The notes under the pieces were generated by a model. The model was not told the origin of the DNA and ran no database searches. It saw only the letters and a list, made by a program, of their open reading frames with translations. Made by a program: the position numbers and the translations under genes. This document shows, one piece after another, positions 12,310 through 24,000 of a stretch of DNA of 64,000 nt. This DNA is from Schistosoma mansoni (Eukaryota; Platyhelminthes; Trematoda; Strigeidida; Schistosomatidae). The stretch is taken from contig NC_031495.1 of the NCBI RefSeq assembly GCF_000237925.1, forward strand, positions 64,958,939 to 65,022,938, read 5' to 3'. How positions within the stretch are numbered: position 1 is the first letter of the stretch; each line of letters opens with the position of its first letter.

Positions 12310-15270
12310 TTTAACATCACCGTTTATCCCGTAGTCAGCACGTAGGCTATCACTTGCCCTCCATGGATCGATGAGGAAACGCAGAATTTGTTGAAGCGTA
12401 GGAAACACTTCTTGGACTTATTCTTGTCGACAGGACGTGCATCATTTAAGTATGAATATCAAAAAGTCTGGAATATATGTAAGAAGACCATATATAGATC
12501 TCGTATCATTTACGAACGACACATGGCGTATGATAGCCGTACTTGTCCAAAACGATTGTTTTCGTACGCAAAATGGCGAACGAAACTTAGTGATGGTATT
12601 CCCGCGTTACTGTTTACTAGCTGAATCAGACCGGGTAAAAGCTGAGACATTTTCAAACTATTTTATTGAAGTCTGCTCTACGCGTAGTGCTACAAATACT
12701 TGTCCCAATCACACCGAGATACCAGCCATAGGATCTGTATGTGTGGCTGCGGAAACTGTTCTTCTATTGATAACTAACCTCAAGCCTTGTAAGATACCGG
12801 ACGACGATGGGTTACATCCACGCTTGCTGCCATCGCCTGCGAACGGTATTTCAGGACAGCTCGCGACGCTCCGCAACATGTCCCTTTCACTCACCCTACC
12901 CCCTAGAGACTGGAAAGACGCTATATTCAGTCCTATATTTAAAGATGGTCAGAGACAGATCGTATCGAACTACAGGCCTGTCAGCCTAACCAGCATAGTC
13001 GTTAAGCTATTTCAAAAGACAATTTGGGTAAAGTTACTAATTAATATAGACTTGTGAAATCTGTTAACTCCCGGGCATCATGAGTTTCGTGACAAACGTT
13101 CATGCTTGACTAACCTACTTATTAAGAGAACAGATTGGGCAGCAGTTCTAGTTAACAGTCTGTTTGTCGGTGTGATATTCATAGACTTTAGCAAAGCGTT
13201 TAAAAAGGTTTCACACTTACGACTCATGCAGAAGCTCTCGAGCTTCGGAATAAATGGTGCTGTACAGGAATGGATAGGAAACTTCTTATGTGACTGCAGA
13301 CAGAGTGAGGGTCAATGAAACGCTATACGAATGAAAGCCGCTTGAAAGTGGTGCACCCCGAGGCTACATCTTAGGCCACCTACTTTTCCTTCCCTACGTT
13401 AATGAATTACGGCTATTACTTAAGTCACCGACATTATTGTTTGCGGATGATGTGAAAATCTGGAGAACAATAAGAAGTGAGGCTGATCGTTGTCATCTCC
13501 AAGCTGAATTTAGTGAATTGGTCAGATGGGCTCGAGGTTGGGGATTAGAACTTGTTGAAATCCCTCGTGCTGAGAATTATATATTGTACAAAAATATAAT
13601 AATCGATAAAGCGATCAATAATAATGATAGAAGTTAATTCCAGGAAGAGTGTGCTCATGCACATTAGACACGGTAATAGTTACCATTATACCATTGATGG
13701 TACATCTCTTACACGTGGAGAGTGGGAAGGGGATTCAATCGAAATAGTTAATTCAAATGCATCCATTGCCATGGGCCTGCAGGAAGCAGTATCTTTACCA
13801 TCGGAACTCTTCCACGACAATCAAAATTGTTCGGAAAAAAAATTAAACGCGGATTACAATTCGCATATTGATGCTGTCCAAAATCTTACTAAAGATCCGG
13901 ATGCTTTGGATGCAGAAGCTTTGTTTGCATCATTCGCCAAAAGTAAACCACCTCCTCGCGCGTTTAATGGGAAGCTAGAGACATTATTGTTTTTCGCCCC
14001 GGAATTGTTGCCTAGTGAACAATTCAGTTGGAAACCGAATTTCGGTGGTGAATGTCCTGGTTCAAAGTTTAATACCAACACAGCTTCAATTGTAAGTCCT
14101 CAACAGATTAGTAGTAATGCAGATGAACCACTTCGACCACAAAATGACTCCCGAAATGTTCAAGCATCCACAGGTCGACCAGATTGTAGTCCGAAGCAGT
14201 TTTCGTTCCCGCAAATATCCCATCCCCGTCGCCACTGTTATGTCCTGCAGGTTGAACGCTATATTCAGTTCCTAAGCTATTCGGATAACCCCAGGTCTAG
14301 CACTACTCAGCGACTTGAAGACCAGAGAGAAGACACGAGCATCAGAGAAACACTTTACTGCAAGGTTCATTCATGTACAGAAAATATAGGAATTTTTATA
14401 GTAATTTAAGAGTCCTTGAGTTTTACTGAAAGTTCTAGAATACTGCTAAACATAGTAGCAGTGTATTAATCGGCCAATCAGGATCTCCACATGTGACTTC
14501 ATTCACGTTATTTTAGTACCATAACTTCACATAACTTCTAATTAATCGCTGATTGGTTGAAATGCTCCTTGATGACTCACGAGCTTGTCATGTCGCTTGC
14601 GAGAAAACTACAGGGTCATCCCAACAAAAGACATGGGAGCAATAATAAATCACGACTTGAAAACAATTACGCATCTCAACGCAGCTGCTTCCAAAGGTTA
14701 TCGTGCGCTATGGTCAATTCGCCGAGCATTTATATTCTTGGACGAGAAGATGTTTCGAATTGTATATCACACCTATGTAAGACCACACTTAGAGTACTGT
14801 GTCTAGGCAGCTAGCGCATGTCAGATAAAGGATACTGACTCACTTGAACGTGTTCAGCGTGTGGAAACAAAATTAGTGAAGGGTCTTTCTAAATTCCCCT
14901 ATGATGGACTTTAAAACGCCTAAGCCTTTTCGCCTTGTCGTATCTGAGGATGCGAAGTGAACTTATACTGACATTTCGTATCTTTAATTATGATTTGGGT
15001 GTTAATATGTCTTATCTTTTTGCTCCCTCCAGCGTTAATAATCTCCAAGGTCATAGTAAGAACGTTCACAGACCGCGACCTAATAAGCCTAAAGTGGGGT
15101 CTCATTTTTCTCACTGAGTGGTCAACGACTGAAACGCCTAACCCGAACAAGTGGTGTCAGCCCCATCAGTGAATATTTTCAAAGAGAATCTGAACCTTCT
15201 TTTGAAGGTCATCTGTCAGGATTAACACAGGTTCAATGATCTACTATCCTAATTACTGAAACTGACTATT
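12310..15270 (+). mobile_element. CR1-like LINE, plus strand, split by a 0.9 kb insert
   Basis: It starts near SWIDEETQNLLKRRKHFLDLFL (12355-12425). RT pieces follow: 12437-13057 (LPPRDWKDAIFSPIFK, NYRPVSLTS), 13106-13318 (VIFIDFSKAFKKV), then GAPRGYILG-like DNA near 13350, and 13437-13500 (LFADDVKIWRTI, catalytic motif intact). The thumb is reached at 13625-13707 (SRKSVLMHIRHGNSYHYTIDG). It breaks off there and resumes near 14611 with PTKDMGAIINHDLKTITHL, YVRPHLEYCV and, by 15180, FKENLNLLLKVICQD. Several frameshifts separate the pieces. The 5' end abuts a minus-strand copy head to head near 12.3 kb. Confidence 0.8.
13708..14610 (+). other. Coding-like island (about 225 codons) inside the LINE, unrecognised
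   Basis: Between two halves of one LINE thumb domain lies about 0.9 kb that is not LINE sequence. A frame open to 14409 continues from the LINE and reads GLQEAVSLPSELFHDNQN, DPDALDAEALFASFAKSKPPP, LLFFAPELLPSEQFSWKPNFGG, then a Ser/Asn/Pro/Gln-rich part. The protein-like composition over more than 200 codons differs from the A+T-rich spacer DNA around it. An AG at about 13749 and a CAG/GTTGAA at about 14248 could be splice borders of a host exon. I do not recognise the family. It may be a captured or retrotransposed host exon, or a chance frame. Confidence 0.35.
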
Positions 15271-16008
15271 TGAGCGGCATCTCAGTCTTCCGTATTAACG
15301 ATAGAAAGTCTATGAACCTATATTATTCCTTGCAGTTTGTAACACTGTGGAGGATCAACACCGTTTTGAGTATATCAACAAGAGGTGCTGGTATTACGTG
15401 TTCTGTTAGAGAATTCCAGTTATTCACTAATTTGACTTCATTTTCTGAACTTTCTTCGAATGTCTTTTCAAATGGTCAGCCCTAGACGGAAGTAAAAGAT
15501 AAAGCATATCAATACCAAGGTCATTGTTCAGAATACGATAAGCCAGTGTTAGATCACCCCGTATTCTACGGTAAGAATAACGGAAATAAGTTGAGGTGTC
15601 CCAGTCTGTCTTCATAGGATAGGAAAGATAGACCGTTTACCATTTTAGTCCCTCGTCGTTGGACTCCTTCCAGCATATCCACCTCATATTTGAAACAATG
15701 ACTAGCTGCTTGAATCCCATATTCCAAATGTGGTCGCACGAAAGTTCAGTATAATAATCCAAACATTCCTTCATCCAAATACTGGAAAGATCTACGAATA
15801 GACCATAATACCCTATAGCCTTTTGCGGCAGCAGCCTTAAGTGAGTGGCAGTTTTGATATCATTACTTAGTATGACTCCTAAATCTTCATGGTTTCTTAC
15901 TTTGGGTAACACGAATCCACATATCGTGTAGTAATACAGTTCATCATAGTTATTTAATCGCGTCACCACACTCTTGTTAGGACTCACTTCTAGTGACCAC
16001 CTGTCCAT

Positions 16009-16494
16009 CTATCCCACCAATGAGTTGAGAGCATCCTCTAACGCTATTCTATCTGACATGCCGTATATGGGTCTCCAAGCCTTTATGTCATCGGTGAAGA
16101 TTAGAACGGATGACTTAGCTACAAATGGTAATTCATTCAACAGAGAAGAACCTTGGTTTACATCAAGACGTGTGGGTTTGGATACATAATGTACTAATGA
16201 ATGCTCCATTACCGTTACCAGGATCCTACTATCGAAGGAGTTTATAGATCCTCCTGTGGTCATCTCAGTCCAACTAATGTTAGGTGCATTAAAGTCTCCC
16301 AATATCGAGCGTCTGTTATTCGCACTCCATAGCTGAATATGCTGTAAAATAAAGTCGTCAGCTAAGTAGATTGGGCTGCGATAGATGACACCGTGTACAA
16401 ATGTACAACATCCGATAGTGAACTCACAGCTAATGACTTCGCAAGTTCCACTATCATGGCTATGTATAAAAGGACTCAACCTCCTTTCCTCCAT
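16009..16494 (-). pseudogene. Endonuclease fused to RT tail by internal deletion (LINE)
   Basis: One open frame of 161 codons. It begins in APE endonuclease (VISCEFTIGCC, GVIYRSP, then the catalytic LGDFNAPNISW) and reaches VSKPTRLDVNQGSSLL. The next residues are NELPFVAKSSVLIFTDDIKAW, which belong to the far side of the RT domain. About 300 residues, including the first catalytic Asp and the GVPQGS motif, are missing without loss of frame. FTDD replaces the common FADD. Confidence 0.7.
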
Positions 16495-17182
16495 CTCCGT
16501 CTATCACTTCCTAGGCAGTGGTTTCCAGATAATTCTGGAGTTATGTCGAAGTCATGGACTAACCAAGTTTGCGTCACAGCTACAGTGAGTTGCTTTAATT
16601 TATTCACTGACGCTCCTAGTTCACAGAATTCATGTCTTAGACTACGAGGGCTGGCATAAAAACTCCTAGGTAAAAAGACCTATTCACACAGGCCTTGGTA
16701 GCATTCGCTTCCAAGACCTGACTATTCGAAAACCCACTGATCGGAGATTTTCCTCACCGTTTTGTAGACGGGTTTCTAGTTCAGCTAGTGCCGTCTTCTT
16801 TTATTCTATCTTCAAGAGACATATGAATTCTTACTGGAATGTCAGAAGTATCGTCACTACGAGTACTACTCAACAGAAGATCACGTTACTTCTCCGACCC
16901 TAAGATTATTTTAAGGAGTCTATTTCGTCGGGGTTGAACTCTATCGTCGGTGCTCTTACCTATTCTAATCAATTTTTTGACCTGAACTCCTTTAGAGTTA
17001 TCTGGTAAGATGCTACGAATATATTCTCTGAGCTTCTCCAAATCATGGGCGTGTCTAATTTGGGGATCGGGATCGTTTGACTCCAGCAAATTACAACAAT
17101 ACTCGATGACATTAAATTCTTCTCAATCACGCCAAGGTGGAGTTCTGACTTGCTAACAGAGTTTGATAGTGTATTGTGTGAC

Positions 17183-17767
17183 TCAGAGTGAGAGATCACC
17201 AATGACTTGCAGACCAAGTGCGTAATACCCATAGTTTTTTTCACTTCTTTTTCTCCTCACTGCCCTCCATTTTTCATCACTCGGGAGAGCCACATCGGGG
17301 CTATTTGGGACATTGACGGTTTTATCCGGGTCTTCAATTTCCACTAGAGATTCATGGCTACCCATGTCAATATCAAGTGATGCTTCACTCCTCGCTAGTT
17401 TTGGTGGGGATTTCACTTTTCCGTCAACCATAGTCGGGTGTGTAATGCGTCCTGTAAGAGCATGTATAACTCTGACACATTCTTCACTGTCAGTACTTGT
17501 GTTACCAGAGCAACCACCATCTTTCTTCTTACACGCTAAAGCTAATAGGTTCATAGCAGCTTCGATTAGTAAGGTAGTATTTGTACAGTAGAACATGCAA
17601 AGCCAATGCGAGTTAGGCTTCCAGCATCTTTTGTATGCGGTGGGAAGTAAACGGGCACACGTCTTATGGAACCACTTTTTGCAATCATCACATTGCACTC
17701 CTTCCTCCACGGGAAATAAATAGTTCGGCTGTCTACATTTATAAGTACTGACAACCACTGTAGTCAT
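17183..17767 (-). CDS. LINE ORF1 with PHD-type zinc finger
   Basis: 194 codons from ATG. Residues 10-61 hold a Cys/His array with YKCRQPNYLF, VQCDDCKKWFHKTCARLLP and HWLCMFYC, the CxxC...WFHxxC layout of a PHD finger. The rest is Ser/Asp-rich and ends in a basic KWRAVRRKRS run. CR1-clade ORF1 proteins are thought to bind the element RNA or chromatin. The frame slips near its end: AVRRKRSEKNYG is followed in another frame by more ORF1-like sequence to 16886. A host PHD gene is unlikely, since LINE endonuclease follows on the same strand. Confidence 0.6.
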   Translation of the reverse strand: MTTVVVSTYKCRQPNYLFPVEEGVQCDDCKKWFHKTCARLLPTAYKRCWKPNSHWLCMFYCTNTTLLIEAAMNLLALACKKKDGGCSGNTSTDSEECVRVIHALTGRITHPTMVDGKVKSPPKLARSEASLDIDMGSHESLVEIEDPDKTVNVPNSPDVALPSDEKWRAVRRKRSEKNYGYYALGLQVIGDLSL

Positions 17768-17770
17768 ACT

Positions 17771-18035
17771 AGGGATTAAAACGCAATACGATCACGATAT
17801 GAACACAAGTGTCAGAATCAGTGAGGAAGAAAGTACCAAAAGCTAAAGTTTAGCGAAATTTCAGACCCTAACCGAAATACCTCGAGCTAAAGTAGACCAA
17901 GAATTCTTTTTGATGCAACAAGTACACTAAAGCAACGATAATCAAAACAAGTACGAAATCACTGCTCTCTTTGAAACGCGCGCGAAATTGATCTCAAGGT
18001 GTGGCCTTGAGCATGCGAATAACATCAACCGGGCA
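17771..18035 (+). promoter_or_regulatory. Upstream region and 5' leader of the cysteine-string gene
   Basis: 265 bp between the 5' end of a minus-strand LINE and the ATG at 18036. It is less A+T-rich than the surroundings near 17970-18030 (GCGCGCGAAATTGATC, AAGGTGTGGCC). No clear TATA box was seen. A promoter is inferred from position only. Confidence 0.35.
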
Positions 18036-21000
18036 ATGCCTCCTGATCCTTCAAAGGGCAGTGGTTCTAAAAGTAAAAACACCCAGAAATCTTCGTATGT
18101 TAGAATCATTATTAATGATGAAATTATAGGAAGGAAAATATAAACCTATATGCTATTCTAGAAGTAGATAAGAACGCAACAGCTGAGGAAATTAGAAAAT
18201 CCTATCGTAGAGTACGTTCATCTTATTTTAATATTCTCTCAGCTCGCACTAAAATATCACCCGGACAAAAACCTGAAAGATCCTGGGGCTTCTGAAAAAG
18301 TATAATGCATTTTTCTTGAAAAACAAAATTGTAGTTCAAAGAAGTCAATAGAGCACATTCTATACTAGCGAACGAGCAGAAAAGGAAATTGTATGACCGG
18401 TATGGAGCTCTGGGAATTTATGTCGCGGAGCATATTGATGAGGAAGACTGGAAGCCGTATCTTGCTCTACGCAACCCTTGTGTACAGGTATGTAGTGTTA
18501 ATTAAATACCCTAAGAAAAGGGGTTTGAAAACAATCTCATAGTTCATTTTTCGTGGTCTTTTATTCAATTAAAATGTCGTTAACTCAGAACTATTGTGTT
18601 CGTTTGAGTAATCTGCAGATGTTTGATAGTACGTAGTTCCTAGCCCACTACCTTTTTCCAATCACTCGTGTAAATTTCCCATCGCTTGTTTCTGTCTAGT
18701 ACACAGACCAGCAGTTATTAGTTTTAGGTGTGACAAAAGGCCGCTTATTTCCCTTTTCGCATCGTCAGTTCCTTTTGAAACTAATTAGTCATTGAGCTTT
18801 AAAAGTTCTATATATATATATAATGCTGTATATTGGAAGTACAGAGTCGAAAATGTTACACTAGGCATTGTTCCATTAGTTAGAGTCACTTAAGTTTTTT
18901 CATACAAGCATGCTTGTAGATTTCAAATGCCAGATTCCGGTCAGTGAAGTCCCAGAATAGATTGCCTTTAGCCCATTTGTACCAATATTTTCGTGTTCAT
19001 ATAAACAAATAAATGGGCAGTAAGTAAGATTCACCATCAACTTGAAAGTCACATTTGTCGTGTATGATATCTGATACCGTTGCTGCTACCTTGACGTGGT
19101 GGTCGGGCTTGCCTATCGTGATGAATCAACCGAGCTATACTGGCTGGAACAATCGTTCCTCAAGGTCCTACCATGCCAGGCAGGTCGGTTGAAGAGCGGT
19201 GAGACTAAAAGCAGCAAACCCAAGGTCCGAAGGTGAAGTCGTACTGCTGACTGTACAGAGGTGTGACAGCAGTAAGGTGTTTCCTTCAGACAACCAGCAT
19301 GACAGCGATGCTGCCTTCCCACAAGGAGGGGTGGGGTTAGAAAAGGTCGACCCTAAAAATGCACACCTTGCCGTATCCTACGGATATCCGTCTCCGGCGG
19401 TAAGGTTTTTTTTTGAAGAACGGAGCTAACACAAAAACTACCCACAAAAAGGTCGCGTGTGACCGACCTCAAGCAGTTGTCCCTTGGGCACTGCGGTCAC
19501 GCTCTCAGGTCATTAAGACCACTTCTAACCCAATTTCCTTTTCAGGTACCTCTAGAAGAACCCTTCCACGGTGTGGGCAACCGGGAAGTGATAACTGCCC
19601 TCATACCTCTAACAGGACTCAAGACCACTGTATTCATAACCAATCTTCAATTCCTACTATTCCTTCTACCTTGACTTTCAACACTAGACTTCCTCTTCCG
19701 GTTTCCTCCTCAAGTGTCACCATGGCCAACGATTCTAGTGCGCGAAACGCTGTCCCAGGTCTACTAAAACCTCGCTCCAAACTACACATTGGAGCCTTCA
19801 ACGTACGTATCCTATGCCAAATCGGTCAACAGGCCTCCTTAGCTAAAACCCTAGAATCTCGTGCCATTGATGTATGCTGTGTCTCCGAAACACGCATACA
19901 GGATCCCAGTGTGGTCATTCACTTGACCTCACCTCGCCAAAATGGACAGCCAACGAAATACACCCTCCGTGTATCTGGCGACCCGTTGGCTAGTTTCTCG
20001 CGGACTTGCAGGTGTAGGCATAGCATTAAGTACAAGGGCAGAACAGGCACTACTAGAATGGATCCCCGTTGACAGTCGCCTGTGTACTGTCCGTCTAAAT
20101 GGCTCCGTAGGAACTCGGAAGGATAGGGACACACGTCGTTGCCTTTTCGTCGTTTCTGCCTACGCTCCCACTGACTGCAGCCATGATGAAGTGAAAGATG
20201 ACTTTTACAGAAAGCTCTCTGAGCTTCTTCAGAAAGCTAAGCGCTCAGACATAGTAGTAGTAGCGGGTGACTTTAATGCCCAGGTAGGCAGCTTAAATCA
20301 AACAGAAAGACATTTAGGTGGGTGTTTTAGTATTCCGGCTCAACGAACCGATAATGGTGATCGTCTGTTGCAACTATGCTCAGACAATCGTTTATTTTTA
20401 GCAAGCACTAATTTTAAGCATAAGGAGAGACATCGTCTAACATGGCGGCCACCTGCACCAAACCAACGATGGACTCAAATAGACCATATTGTCATCAGTC
20501 ATCGTTGGAGAGGCTCAATAGAAGATTGTCGCTCGTATTGGAATACTTGTTTAGACTCTGATCACGCTTTAATACGAGCGCGCATTTGTCTGCGCCTCAA
20601 TGGACGCAGGAAAATTACACTAAGAAGACCCATTAGGATTGAACTGGAGGACGAGAAAGCCAAATGCGAATTCCAGAAACAACTGAGTTCACATCTAGGC
20701 AGTTCTGTAAACGAGACTGACCCAGATGCTGCTTGGAAAGATATACGAACAGCTGTGGAAACAGCAGTCACATCTATTAGTTATTTAAACCATAGGGTTC
20801 CAAAAAACCAGTGGATTTCCTCTAAGTCTATTTCACTGATGGATTCGCGTAAACTCATCCCATCAGGCTCTGAACATGACGAAGAGCGTAAACAAATTAG
20901 ATCTAGGTTAACTAAAAGTCTAAGGAACGATCGTGAGCAGTGGTGGGCAACGAAAGCAAAAGAGATGGAAAAGGCAGCGGCTGTAGGCAACACCAGACAA

Positions 21001-24000
21001 CTATTCAGACTAATAAAAGAAACTGGAATTAAGAAGTCAAGTGTAAGTGAGACAATCTCGGAAAAAGACGGAACCCTTATCTGCTCTCAACCCAAACGTT
21101 TAGAACGATGGGCGGAACACTTTAAGGAGCAGTTTAGCTGGCCTTCAGCTACTGCACAACTACCCACTATTCCCAGAAAACCTGAATGGAACATTGAAGT
21201 AGGCCCCCCGACCCTACTTGAAGTTCAAAAGGCTATAGGTAATCTGAAACGAGGAAGAGCAGCTGGTCCAGATGGATTGGCTCCAGAGGTCTTTAAATAT
21301 GGTGGTCCAATTTTAGCGATTAGGTTGACTAATATTCTGGCTAAAATCTGGGAGACGGACGTAATCCCATCTGAGTGGTCACAATCTCTGATTGTCCCAA
21401 TATATAAGAAGGGGTCAAAATCATCATGTGATAACCATAGAGGAATTAGTTTGACTAATATGGCATCTAAAATACTTGCCTCAATAATTATCAGGCGCCT
21501 AACTAAGACTCGTGAACTGCAAACACGAGAAAATCAGGCTGGCTTCAGACCTGGTCGTGGCTGTATCGACCACATATTCACCATTCGTCAAGTTTTAGAG
21601 CACAGACATGCTTATCGGCGTCCGACAATGATAGTTTTTCTTGACTTGAAAGCAGCATTTGACTCTGTAGACCGAAAGGTTCTGTGGCAGTGTCTGTCAT
21701 TGAAAGGTGTACCTGAGAAGTACATAAACCTTGTGAAGGCTCTTTAGTCGAACACTACCAGTCGAGTGGGAGCTTGTGGCGAACTGTCATCTGATTTTAC
21801 AACCTCAAGTGGTGTCCGTCAAGGTTGTCCACTATCCCCATTTTTGTTTAACTTCATTATAGACCTGTTGCTGGAAATAACACTCTCTTCGACTGAATTT
21901 TCAGGAATTGATCTCCTACCAGGGGGACCACTAAGCGACTTAGAATACGCAGATGACATAGTCCTGTTTGGTGAAGACGCTGGCAAAATGCAGAGTCTTC
22001 TGTTGGAACTCAGTAATAATGCCAGGATGTTTGGGATGCGTTTCTCCCCATCCAAATGTAAATTGTTACTCCAGGACTAGCCTGCGTCAACACCCGAACT
22101 AAGGATAGGGAGTGAAGTAGTCGAACGCGTGGACAACTTCACTTATCTTGGAAGTCTGATCAGTCCTAATGGATTGGTGTCTGACGAAATCTCAGCACGG
22201 ATTCAAAAAGCTCGTTTGGCTTTTGCCAACTTACGTCATCTATGGCGAAGACGAGATATCCGTCTATCAATTAAGGGACGAGTATACTGCACAGCAGTTC
22301 GCTCTGTTATACTTCACGGCTGTGAAACATAGCCATTAAGGGTAGAGGATACTCTTAAGTCACTAGTATTTGATCACAGATGTCTTAAGAATATTGCCAA
22401 CATCTGCTGGGATAACCGGGTAAGTAATAGCGAGGTTAGACGCAGGGTATTAGGGAATGATGGTAAATCAGTTGATGAGGTGATAAATCTTCATCGACTG
22501 AGATGGTTGGGCCACGTGTTACGTATGCCTGAACACCGATTACCACGACGCTCTATAATGACTAATATTGGGTATGGTTGGAAGAGAGTTAGGGGCGGCC
22601 AAACCAAAACATGGAATCAGTGTTTGAAGTCACTAACTTCTAGTCTGAGCCATGTTGGCAGATGCAGACTACCTGGTTGGGGTCCGCGTGACTATCGTAA
22701 CCAATAGTTGGAGACTGTGTGTGATATGGCTCAGAATCGATCACAATGGCGTAGGTGTATACACTCTTTATCTTCCCTTAAACCTTGAGATTAAAATTGC
22801 TTCATAACGTTCTTCCTTGCTATACTATATCCTTATATACAACCTATAATTTATATACTACCACCACCACTAAATTAACTATTTCTATGAATCCGGTGTT
22901 CATCTTGTTGTGCTAACGAGGTATGGCAACTTGGACCGATGCATATATGTGCCTGGTCCTACGTTGTAGCTGACTGACTGACTGAGTTTTTAGTATTTTT
23001 TGTGAAGTTTTGCATTCAAAACGTGCGCCATTAATTCCACATTATTGTCCGCAGGGATATAATACAGTTTTAGTTATTTATCTATTTCGAAATCACATCA
23101 ACTTGAGACTCGACATGAATTTGGAATAACCGATTATTATGCCGTATTACACAATGACAGTCAGTCGTGTACTCGTTTGGTTTGATTATTTTACGATCGG
23201 AAGAGTTGTCTATCAAACGAGATCAAATTGCATAAAAAAGTGCTCATCCTAAACTAAGCATGCTACCGTGATCCTTATCGTAGCTTAACCCTCTAATTTA
23301 ACCAGATTGTGATCAATAGTTAGCGATCGTTGTTAAATTAGCCTCATATCGGTCGCACTCACTCGTTACTTCATTCTGCCTTCTGAGTTTCGTCACATAC
23401 TTTCTAACACTCAAATCCATTCCTTTTTGAATAACACCCTCTCTGTGTTAGTTTTATTACTATAATTGCTGCTGTTATTTCAGATGATCTGGCATTCATA
23501 TCATTAACTTCAACTTTTTGCTGATATAAGTTGTGGCAACTTAGGTCGACACACATGTGCCAGATCCTGGACTTATTATAAACTACTGACTGACATCGTC
23601 ATTTACGAGTGCTGAGATGTAATATGCATGTTAGTTTTCTCTACCTATTCATAATGATTGCTGTAATAGAATCCGAATCAAAAGAATCTCTTGGCGTCGA
23701 TCCACATAATTGCTGACCATTATGAAAAAACTAGTTTTTTTATCATTGTCCTTAATACTGTCTAACTTTGAGGATGCTTTGTAAAGTATAATTACTCGTA
23801 CTGTGTTCTGCTTTATTTGTGAGTCCCTTTCAAATAAAAGTTTTTCAATGGATTTTAGTGGATAATAACTTAAAAATACAGTTTGTATTATTATTATTAT
23901 TATCGTCTTCATTCTAAATTTTTTCAGTTTCCTGAATAACTCTCCCCTTTTTTCTGTTTACAGTGCCTTGCTTGTACGTGTTTCTTGTTGACATGCTGTT

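Larger units (their letters stand above)
15290..17770 (-). mobile_element. CR1-like LINE with ORF1 (PHD finger), RT core deleted
   Basis: In minus-strand order: ORF1 with a PHD-type finger (17767-17183), further ORF1 pieces to about 16886, endonuclease (16494-16130), then directly the RT region after the catalytic motif (FTDDIKAW, 16090), the thumb (15980-15780, with KVRNHEDLGVILSNDIKT) and the C-terminus to about 15330 (LVNNWNSLTEHVIPAP). PHD fingers in ORF1 are a known feature of some CR1-clade LINEs. The copy keeps its 5' end but lacks about 300 residues of RT, so it is an internal-deletion derivative. Its 5' end lies 270 bp upstream of the cysteine-string gene, in divergent orientation. 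Confidence 0.75.

Noticed and set aside
17183-17767. PHD-finger frame as a host chromatin gene
   Set aside because: It is followed on the same strand by LINE endonuclease and RT remnants, and PHD fingers are known in CR1-clade ORF1. It is annotated as LINE ORF1.
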